In this document: positions 1 through 6,307 of the stretch, piece by piece
How the letters are laid out: every line of letters starts with the position of its first letter
Numbering within the stretch: the first letter of the stretch is position 1
NCBI GenBank assembly: GCA_023380575.1
Contig: JAMCRM010000167.1
Coordinates: 1 to 11,182 of the forward strand
DNA length: 11,182 nucleotides
Direction: 5' to 3'
DNA from: Acidobacteriota bacterium
GTDB lineage: Bacteria; Acidobacteriota; Terriglobia; Bryobacterales; Bryobacteraceae
The notes under the pieces: generated by a model
Database searches by the model: none
What the model saw: the letters and a program-made list of their open reading frames with translations, nothing else
What the model was told of the DNA's origin: nothing
Program-made: the position numbers and the translations under genes

Positions 1-180
1 CTCCACCAGCCTGTCAAACATCTCCGGCTTGGTGAGCAGGCGCGAATGCGTGATATACATGGGCCGGAATTTCGCGGGAGGATTTTTGAAGCCCTCCCGG
101 AGTTCCGTAGCGGGCTCCTGACCGGCCACGCCGGAAAGGAACCACATTGCACAACCGAGAACTGCCAGCCTGATCTTCAT
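1..180 (-). CDS. Secreted protein, N-terminal fragment; possible glycoside hydrolase
   Basis: The first 60 codons of a minus-strand gene are present; it starts at ATG 180-178 and stays open through the left edge. The N-terminus is a typical Sec signal peptide: MKIR, then a hydrophobic stretch LAVLGCAMWFLSGVAG, with likely cleavage just before QEPATEL. The mature part begins with a GFKNPPAKFRP segment. An F-x-NPP-x-x-x-RP opening is reminiscent of large secreted glycosidases (GH106-like and relatives), but too little is present to assign a family, so this is a hint only. The start lies 26 bp downstream of the GH127-type gene's stop on the same strand, so the two are probably co-transcribed. 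No good Shine-Dalgarno sequence is seen upstream of this ATG. Partner identity suggests a role in extracytoplasmic polysaccharide breakdown (inference). I am confident of the gene and unsure of its function. Confidence 0.75.
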   Translation of the reverse strand, partial: MKIRLAVLGCAMWFLSGVAGQEPATELREGFKNPPAKFRPMYITHSRLLTKPEMFDRLVE

Positions 181-206
181 ATTAGTGTGCTATCTTATCC
201 GAATCT

Positions 207-2567
207 TTACGCCGCGCCAATGGCCGGATAGCAGGTGAACGCCTGGGTTTCCACCAGCCAGTACGGCATGTACTCGTGCCGGTCGTCGCCGGCAATGCGG
301 AAATGCAGCGGTTTTTCGCCCGGCTTGAGACTGCCGAGGAGGTCCTCGGGACGGTGCGGGACTCGCGCCACGCCCTTGTCGTCCACATCGCCGGTCAGCG
401 CCATCAGGATGGGTCCGTACTCCAGGGCATAATGGGCCGCGCTTACGAGCTTGTCGGTTCCCGCGTAGCGCGTGAGCCGGAAGGCCATCGGCAGGGTGAA
501 CGAAATCATGTCGCCATCGGACCATGTCCGTTCGAGGACCGCGTAGCTTCCCGGTTTGCCGGTAGCGGCAAGCGTGCCGTTGATGCGGATGGGCATCGGC
601 CCGGACGCCCACGCGGGAACCCGCACGCGAATCCTGGACCGCGTCTGCTGCTCCATAGACAGCTTGAGCTCCACCTTTGGCTGGAACGGGAACCGGGTCG
701 TCATTTTCGCGCTGAGCGCCTGGCCGCCCTGTTTCCAGCGGATGCTGGATGCTTCGAACAGGTTCACGTAAAGGCCGTCCGGGGCGATCGAGTAGATATA
801 CTCCGGCAGCGACCCCAGCATGCGCGTGCCCTGGCCCGCGCAGCAGGTATTGCGCACCATGCTGTAGACGGTATCGCCGTCTCCCTTGCGGCCCAGCAGT
901 TTGGCGTGATAGATGATGCCCTTGGTCCCCACCTGGTTGGCCAGGGCCACGTTGTAAATCGATTTTTCGATTTCGTTGATGTACTTTTCTTCGTCCGGAT
1001 AGAGCCGGTGGAAGCGCTGGTTGAATTCCGACCAGAAGACGTTGCCGCAGAACTCCCCGGTTTCGGCGTGCAGCAGGTAAGACTTGGGCGGGTAGGTCAG
1101 GAATTCGCAGATGGCGATGGTGCCGCCCACGTGCTCCCAGTTGTCGTGATAGAGGTCCCAGCCGCCGGAGCAGGCGTCCAGATAGCGCTTGTCGCCAGTG
1201 GCCAAATACAGATCCATGTAGGCTTCCAGGTCCGTGATCAGGTAGCAGTGCGGGCGGTCGTAGGGATATTGCCAGATGGCGCGCAGTTCGCGTTTGGCCA
1301 GTTGATCAAGCCAGTAATTCTCCTGGAAATAGCGCTGGATCACCTGGATATCCGCGGGCTTGCCCGCCGGGGTGAGATACATGCGCGTGTTGGCGATCAT
1401 GCCCTGCACTCCCTGCGCCGAGCGGCGCAGCAACTCGGGAAGATAAGGGCAGCGGTCGAACCAGTCGTAGTAGCCGCGCAGCAGCTTAAAGGCCTTCGGG
1501 TTGCCCGCGTAGCCCGCTTCGATCAATCCATGGGTCACCCACGCGCGCGTGTACCCGCCGCGCTCCGAATAGAAGATGGAATCCTCCGGGTACGCCATGA
1601 TGTAGCCGTTGGGCTGGCGGCATTCGTCGATCACGTCCACCACCCGGTTCAACCGGTCGCGCAGTTCGGCGTGGTCTGTCCAGCGCACGGCATTGCCGGC
1701 GCCCATCAGGAAGCGCCCGGCGTTGGAGCCGGCCAGGTCGTGCTCCCAGAACGAATCCTGTTTGCGCAATCCGGGCGGGTTGGGCTTTCCGGCGCGGTCG
1801 CGGAACTCGCGGACCAGCTCGTCGAAGTTCCAGGATTCGAGCAGGTAGCCGACGTTGTTTTCGAGCGCCGTATGCAGCGGCCCGCCTTCCAGGCGAACGC
1901 CGCCATTGGGGATTTCAACGTGGGTGGCCGGCCGCTTCCAGGTCCGTTCCGAAATCACGTTGCCGGGGTTGTCCGTAAAAACGCCATCGCCCATGGGGCG
2001 CGGCGCGCGCGTCAGTGCGGTCACTCCCAGGGCGCCCGCAGCCGAATCGGACACCGGGCAGCCCTGAGCGATGTTCCTGTCACCGGAGATAACGTCCAGC
2101 TTGGCCAGCCCGTACTTGAAAGCCTTCTTCGCCTCGAAAGCGTTTTTCGCCAGGCGCAGCCGCGTGACCGTCAGCCGCACATAGCGGCCCTGGATTCCCG
2201 CCTTGTTGAAGGTGCGAATTTGATCGGCGGGGCTCGCATAATCGGCGCCGGTGAAATCGGCGATCGTTGCCGCTGTTCCAAACTGGGGATCGGAAGAGGC
2301 CTCAATGCGGAAACGCACCGGGAAGATATCCCCCGATATCCAGTCGTAGACCGGGTACAGCTTCACCGCCTCGATGGTGTGCACCGCGCCCAGGTCCACC
2401 TGCACCCACAGCAAGCTATCCGCCCGTGAGGCCGGCTTGCTTTCATAGCCGGGGCGCGCCATGGGAGCGATGCGTTCGACACCGGCCGTCTTGCCGTCCT
2501 GGCTATCGGCGCTTGCCGCTCTGCTCAGGAGCATGCCGGCGAACCATTCACGTCTGTTGATCTGCAT
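207..2567 (-). CDS. GH127-type (DUF1680) beta-L-arabinofuranosidase with N-terminal F5/8C domain
   Basis: Likely an exported glycoside hydrolase releasing L-arabinofuranose (or a related sugar) from plant polysaccharide or glycoprotein glycans. Residues are numbered from an upstream ATG at 2600. The preferred start is Met12 (ATG 2567-2565), because it puts a twin-arginine signal, QINRREWFAGMLLSRAASA, at the N-terminus; this gives 786 residues. Residues about 40-172 form a discoidin/F5-8 type C fold, with the signature WVQVDLGAVHTIEAVKLYP. The catalytic DUF1680 (alpha/alpha)6 barrel follows from about 230, with a beta-sandwich tail from about 610. Zinc-site and catalytic residues of the HypBA1 type are recognisable: the E516-F-C518 pair, C586-C587 (the first Cys equivalent to the nucleophile) and a candidate acid/base E499. 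The Asn usual in the CC-x-x-N motif is Gln590 here. GH146 and other DUF1680 relatives share this fold, so the substrate is not settled. It is longer than HypBA1 (about 660 residues), which the added N-terminal domain explains. Confidence 0.88.
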   Translation of the reverse strand: MQINRREWFAGMLLSRAASADSQDGKTAGVERIAPMARPGYESKPASRADSLLWVQVDLGAVHTIEAVKLYPVYDWISGDIFPVRFRIEASSDPQFGTAATIADFTGADYASPADQIRTFNKAGIQGRYVRLTVTRLRLAKNAFEAKKAFKYGLAKLDVISGDRNIAQGCPVSDSAAGALGVTALTRAPRPMGDGVFTDNPGNVISERTWKRPATHVEIPNGGVRLEGGPLHTALENNVGYLLESWNFDELVREFRDRAGKPNPPGLRKQDSFWEHDLAGSNAGRFLMGAGNAVRWTDHAELRDRLNRVVDVIDECRQPNGYIMAYPEDSIFYSERGGYTRAWVTHGLIEAGYAGNPKAFKLLRGYYDWFDRCPYLPELLRRSAQGVQGMIANTRMYLTPAGKPADIQVIQRYFQENYWLDQLAKRELRAIWQYPYDRPHCYLITDLEAYMDLYLATGDKRYLDACSGGWDLYHDNWEHVGGTIAICEFLTYPPKSYLLHAETGEFCGNVFWSEFNQRFHRLYPDEEKYINEIEKSIYNVALANQVGTKGIIYHAKLLGRKGDGDTVYSMVRNTCCAGQGTRMLGSLPEYIYSIAPDGLYVNLFEASSIRWKQGGQALSAKMTTRFPFQPKVELKLSMEQQTRSRIRVRVPAWASGPMPIRINGTLAATGKPGSYAVLERTWSDGDMISFTLPMAFRLTRYAGTDKLVSAAHYALEYGPILMALTGDVDDKGVARVPHRPEDLLGSLKPGEKPLHFRIAGDDRHEYMPYWLVETQAFTCYPAIGAA

Positions 2568-2678
2568 ATGTGCCTGCCTGACGCAGCCATTGTAAGGCAT
2601 ATCAATGGCCTGCTTGAAATCGTGCCCGCCCCGAGAGTAGTCTAAGGGATCTCGTTACCGGTTTAAGGAGCTGCTATT
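2568..2678. promoter_or_regulatory. Divergent promoter region between the GH127-type and DUF5107-TPR genes
   Basis: This is the only non-coding gap between two divergently transcribed genes, so both promoters must lie here or just inside. On the minus strand TACAAT (2589-2594, 5/6 to the -10 consensus) sits 18 bp downstream of a weak TTCAAG (2613-2618). It would start transcription near 2582, about 15 nt before ATG 2567, which supports that start over the one at 2600. On the plus strand TTGAAA (2614-2619) is 18 bp upstream of a poor TAGTCT (2638-2643). The two proposed -35 boxes overlap. The plus-strand gene has a perfect AAGGAG at 2665-2670, 8 nt before its ATG. These are hand-matched hexamers; the gap is certain, the boxes are tentative. 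Confidence 0.35.
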
Positions 2679-5600
2679 ATGTGCCGCCAGCGGTTTCAAC
2701 TTGCCTCGGCGCCGTGGATGCTCGCGGCGCTGCTCTTGAGCGCATCTCTCCTCCCCGCCGCCGTCAATGTCCGGGAGACCAGGATCGTCATCCCCACATA
2801 CGCGGCCAGCCCGCCCGAACTCAACCCCATGTTCTTCTTCGGCAGGTCGTCGCAAGGCGCGCAGGCGCCCGTATATCCCTACCCCATGTACGACGCGCTC
2901 ACCGGCAAGAAAGTGGACAAGACCTACACCATCGTTTACCTGGAAAACGAGTATCTCCGGATCGGTATTCTGCCGGAAGTCGGCGGCCGCATCTTCGAGG
3001 GGCTGGACAAGACCAACAACTACAATTTCTTTTACCGCCAGCACGTGATCAAGCCCGCTCTGATCGGATTGCTGGGGGCGTGGATATCCGGCGGGGTGGA
3101 GTGGAACATCCCGCATCACCATCGCGCCAGCACCTTCAGCCCGGTCGAGTACAGTGTGGAAGAGAACCCGGACGGCAGCAAGACCGTGTGGGTGGGGGAA
3201 TTGGAAGTGCGGCAGCGCATGCGCTGGGCAGTGGGCTATACGTTGCGGCCCGGCAGAGCCGTGCTGGAGGCCTCCCTGCGGATTGTGAACCGCACCCCGG
3301 AAGTGAACACCATGCTGTGCTTCGCCAACGTGGCGGTTCACGCCAACCAGGATTACCAGATCATCTTCCCGCCCACTACCCAGTACGGCACGGGACACAG
3401 CAAGCGGTCTTTCCAGAAATGGCCGCTATCCGACACCTTCCCCGGCGCCGAACCCGGCAAGCCCGTCGATATCAGCTGGTACAAGAACCACATGATCTCG
3501 GACTCCGTCTTCGCATGGAATTACGATGACGATTTCGTGGCCGGATACGACCACGGCCGGAAGGCGGGCACCATGAGCGTCGCCGACCACAACATCGTTC
3601 CGGGAAAGAAGTTTTTCACCTGGGGCAATGGCCCCAGTGGCCGCGCATGGGACCACATCCTCACCGACGACGATGGGCCCTACCTGGAACTGATGGTGGG
3701 GGCGTACTCCGATAACCAGCCCGACTATAGCTGGCTGCAGCCGTTTGAAACGCGATCGTTCTCCATGAACTGGTACCCGTTCCGGGACATCGGCGGCGCC
3801 AAGCGGGCCAATCTGGATGCCGCCGTCAACCTCGATGTCGTCAACGGCACGGCGAAGGTGGGCTTCTATGCCACCGCCGCCCACGCGGCGGCCACCGTGA
3901 CGCTCAAAGCCGGCAGCAAGGTGCTGCTCGAGGAGAAAACGGCGATCAGCCCCGCCAAGCCCTACACGAAGGACATCTCCGTTCCCGTGGGCACGGATGA
4001 GCACGACCTGGTGGCTTCCCTTTCCGCCGATGGCAGGGAGTTGATCTCCTATTCGCCCATCCGGCTGAAACCGGAACCCATGCCGAGAGGCACTACCCCG
4101 CCGGCCCGACCGCGGGACGTGAAGACGAACGAAGAACTCTATCTGATCGGATTGCGCGCCCAGCAGTTCCATGACCCGTCGGTGGATCCCGTGCCTTATT
4201 GGGAAGAAGCTCTCCGCCGCGACCCCGGCGACACGCGCGTCAACACCGTCCTCGGCATCACCGCCTACCGGAAGGCCAGGTACGAGGAAGCTGAGCGGTA
4301 TCTGCGCAAGGCGCTGGAACGGCTGACGGACCAGTACACGGCTCCCAAAGATGGCGAGGCAATCTACTATTTGGGGGCCACCCTCAAGGCCATGGGCAGA
4401 ACCGGCGAGGCGTATGCGAGTTTCTATAAGGCCACCTGGAGCCGGGCGTGGAAGGCCGCCGGATACTACTCGCTGGCGGAGATTGCCGCGGCGCGCGGCA
4501 ACATGGCTGCCGCACTCGATTTCGTCAACCGCTCGATTGACGCGGACGCGCTCGATATCCGCGCGCAGAACCTCAAGGCCGCCGTGCTGCGCCATACGGG
4601 ACGCCCCAAAGAGGCTCTCGAAGTGCTGGCGGCGGGCGCCTATAAAGCCGACCCGCTCGACGTGCGCTCCATGGCGGAACGGTGGCTTGCGTCCAGGACT
4701 CCTGAAGCGTCCCAATTGATGTGCTCCACCATGAATGCGCATCCCGCAACGGCCCAGGAGACCGCGGCCGAATACCTGAGTGCGGGCCTGTGGCAGGATG
4801 GTCTGGACGTGTTGCGGCACGCCACCGCCGCGGCTCCGGACAAGTCCCGCACCAATGCCATAGTCTTCTATTACATGGGTTACTTCGCGGAGAAACTGGG
4901 GCAGCCTGCCGACGCTTCCGAATATTACAGGCAGGCCACGGCGATGTCTCCGGACTACGTCTTCCCCTTCCAGAATGAAGCCATCGATGTGCTTCGCGCG
5001 GCCATGAAAGCCAACCCGCGCGATGCGCGCGCCAGTTACTATCTTGGCAATCTTCTTTATGACTGGCAGCCGGAAGAGGCCGCCAGGATGTGGGAAGCTT
5101 CCGCCGCCGCGGATCCTTCCTTCGCCATCGTGCACCGCAACCTGGCCACGGCGTACATGCACCGGAAGTCCGGCAGTGACCTGGCCAAAGCCATTTCGGA
5201 ACTGGAGAAGGCGGTCTCGCTTGAGCGCAAATATCCGCTGCATTTTACCGAGTTGGATGAACTCTACGAGCAGGCTGGCACGCCAATCGGGAAACGGCTC
5301 GCGCTGTTTGAACAGAATGCGGACGTGGTGGCCCGGCGGGACGATGCGCAGAACCGGGCTGTGGCGCTGAAGATCGCGGCGGGCAAGTACGATGAGGCCA
5401 TCCGCATGATGACCGGCCGCAGATTCGCCGTGGCGGAAGGCGCCAACCTCAACGTGGGCGACCACTGGAGGGATGCCCACCTGTTCCGCGCGCAGCAGAG
5501 GATTGCCGGCGGGCAGTTCAAGGAAGCCCTGGCGGACCTCACCGCGGGCGCCAGCCTCCCTTCCAACCTTCCCCTGGAAAGCATGCGCCGGAGTTCCAAC

Positions 5601-6104
5601 ACGCGCGAGGCGGAGTTTGCCTACTGGAGCGGGGTTGCCTACGAAGGCATAGGCGAGCGCAACCGCGCCGCCGAATCCTGGAAGAAGGCGATTGCGCCGC
5701 CCCAGGCGCGCGGCGACGCTGCTGGTATGGCTCCCACGTGGGGCTCCTCCGCCGTGGGCGCCGGAGCTGGCTTCGGCACGGGGGCCGGCGCCTCCATCTA
5801 CTATCAGGCGCTCTGTTACCGGAAGCTCGGCCAGGATGACCAAGCGAGCCAGTTGTTGCGCGGCCTCCTGCAATCCGGAGAGGACGCGCTGCGAAAACCG
5901 CAGCCATCGGGAACGGAGGGGCGCCGGCGCGGTTTCGGCCGCCCCTTGACGGCGCGTGCCCGGGAGGCGGAAGCGCACTACCGCCTTGGCCTGGCCTACC
6001 TGGGATTGAACGACCGGGAGAAGGCCAAAGCGGAACTGGCCCTGGCGGTGGAAACCAGTCCCGATCTTGCCGGCGCCAGGGTGGCGCTGGCGGCAATCCG
6101 GTAA
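2679..6104 (+). CDS. Exported DUF5107 domain protein with long TPR superhelix
   Basis: A large secreted or periplasmic protein of 1141 residues; its biochemical activity is unknown to me. The start is firm: AAGGAG lies 8 nt before ATG 2679. Residues 1-28 are a Sec signal peptide (hydrophobic core about 13-26, likely cut after PAA28). Residues about 55-375 match the DUF5107 family, a galactose-mutarotase-like beta-sandwich often seen near glycan-degradation genes. Visible family-like segments are YLRIGILPEVGGRIFEGLDK (92-111), GGVEWNIPHHH (138-148) and a terminal MNWYPF (363-368). A beta-rich linker spans about 380-465. From about 485 to the end there are at least eight TPR-like helical hairpins, for example 523-548, 563-588, 727-757, 784-812 and 1098-1128. 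A Gly/Ala-rich loop (1022-1038) and an Arg/Gly-rich loop (1077-1089) interrupt the last repeats. It is transcribed divergently from the GH127-type gene. A scaffold or sugar-binding/processing role is inference. Confidence 0.85.
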   Translation: MCRQRFQLASAPWMLAALLLSASLLPAAVNVRETRIVIPTYAASPPELNPMFFFGRSSQGAQAPVYPYPMYDALTGKKVDKTYTIVYLENEYLRIGILPEVGGRIFEGLDKTNNYNFFYRQHVIKPALIGLLGAWISGGVEWNIPHHHRASTFSPVEYSVEENPDGSKTVWVGELEVRQRMRWAVGYTLRPGRAVLEASLRIVNRTPEVNTMLCFANVAVHANQDYQIIFPPTTQYGTGHSKRSFQKWPLSDTFPGAEPGKPVDISWYKNHMISDSVFAWNYDDDFVAGYDHGRKAGTMSVADHNIVPGKKFFTWGNGPSGRAWDHILTDDDGPYLELMVGAYSDNQPDYSWLQPFETRSFSMNWYPFRDIGGAKRANLDAAVNLDVVNGTAKVGFYATAAHAAATVTLKAGSKVLLEEKTAISPAKPYTKDISVPVGTDEHDLVASLSADGRELISYSPIRLKPEPMPRGTTPPARPRDVKTNEELYLIGLRAQQFHDPSVDPVPYWEEALRRDPGDTRVNTVLGITAYRKARYEEAERYLRKALERLTDQYTAPKDGEAIYYLGATLKAMGRTGEAYASFYKATWSRAWKAAGYYSLAEIAAARGNMAAALDFVNRSIDADALDIRAQNLKAAVLRHTGRPKEALEVLAAGAYKADPLDVRSMAERWLASRTPEASQLMCSTMNAHPATAQETAAEYLSAGLWQDGLDVLRHATAAAPDKSRTNAIVFYYMGYFAEKLGQPADASEYYRQATAMSPDYVFPFQNEAIDVLRAAMKANPRDARASYYLGNLLYDWQPEEAARMWEASAAADPSFAIVHRNLATAYMHRKSGSDLAKAISELEKAVSLERKYPLHFTELDELYEQAGTPIGKRLALFEQNADVVARRDDAQNRAVALKIAAGKYDEAIRMMTGRRFAVAEGANLNVGDHWRDAHLFRAQQRIAGGQFKEALADLTAGASLPSNLPLESMRRSSNTREAEFAYWSGVAYEGIGERNRAAESWKKAIAPPQARGDAAGMAPTWGSSAVGAGAGFGTGAGASIYYQALCYRKLGQDDQASQLLRGLLQSGEDALRKPQPSGTEGRRRGFGRPLTARAREAEAHYRLGLAYLGLNDREKAKAELALAVETSPDLAGARVALAAIR

Positions 6105-6142
6105 GCCTGCGCAGACCTCAGTTTGCCGGGCGCTCCGTTTTG

Positions 6143-6165
6143 AAGACGCCGGCATTACGCGTCTT
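6143..6165 (+). terminator. Hairpin 38 bp after the DUF5107-TPR stop, possible terminator
   Basis: AAGACGC (6143-6149) and GCGTCTT (6159-6165) are perfect inverted repeats with a 9-nt loop, placed 38 bp after the stop codon of the preceding gene. No T-run follows on the plus strand (next bases GATCGC), so it is not a canonical intrinsic terminator. It may instead protect the 3' end or simply be part of the repeat-rich stretch that follows. Confidence 0.3.
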
Positions 6166-6170
6166 GATCG

Positions 6171-6258
6171 CTATTCGTGGCCCGGAGGGCCATGAGGGCT
6201 CGGTAAAGACAGGAGAGCGTAAACGAGCGGTCTTTAACCGTGGGCTAGCCCACAATAG
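6171..6258. repeat. 88-bp composite palindromic element (REP/BIME-like) upstream of norZ
   Basis: The ends are inverted: CTATTCGTGG (6171-6180) pairs with CCACAATAG (6250-6258), with one bulged base. Inside lie three further stems. TGGCCC/GGGCCA (6178-6183 and 6187-6192) has a GGA triloop. CGGTAAAGAC (6201-6210) pairs with GTCTTTAACCG (6230-6240) with one bulge. A perfect 14-bp palindrome GTGGGCTAGCCCAC occupies 6240-6253. It codes for nothing evident. The nested symmetry and defined ends look like a small intergenic palindromic repeat; a structured 5' regulatory element for norZ is the alternative. Only one copy is present in this window, so its status as a dispersed repeat is inferred. Confidence 0.5.
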
Positions 6259-6272
6259 CAGATATGAAGAGA

Positions 6273-6301
6273 TTGTAATCGCCTTTGGCTTGCGGGATTA
6301 T
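6273..6301 (+). promoter_or_regulatory. Candidate norZ promoter, TTGTAA-17-GATTAT
   Basis: TTGTAA (6273-6278) and GATTAT (6296-6301) are each 4/6 to the sigma-70 consensus and are separated by 17 bp. Transcription would then begin at or within a base or two of the norZ ATG at 6308, giving a leaderless mRNA. This fits the lack of a Shine-Dalgarno sequence there. GATT-GT-AATC (6271-6280) is a short inverted repeat overlapping the -35 box and could be an operator. No convincing FNR/NnrR-type TTGAT-N4-ATCAA box is seen. Confidence 0.3.
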
Positions 6302-6307
6302 TAGCGC

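Noticed and set aside
276..2429. 717-codon open frame on the plus strand opposite the GH127-type gene
   Set aside because: The minus-strand frame has clear F5/8C and DUF1680 motifs; the plus-strand product shows no recognisable domain and is explained by high GC at third codon positions.
2568..2600. Upstream start for the GH127-type gene at 2600
   Set aside because: It adds 11 residues before the RR motif, and the best -10 (TACAAT, 2589-2594) lies downstream of it. Not excluded, only less likely.
3426..6155. 909-codon open frame on the minus strand opposite the DUF5107-TPR gene
   Set aside because: The plus strand carries a signal peptide, a strong Shine-Dalgarno sequence, DUF5107 and TPR motifs. 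The antisense product is low-complexity and Arg/Gly-rich, as expected for a GC shadow.
6164..6177. Possible FNR/NnrR box (TTGATCGCTATTCG) upstream of norZ
   Set aside because: Only the left half-site matches TTGAT-N4-ATCAA, and it lies about 130 bp from the start codon.
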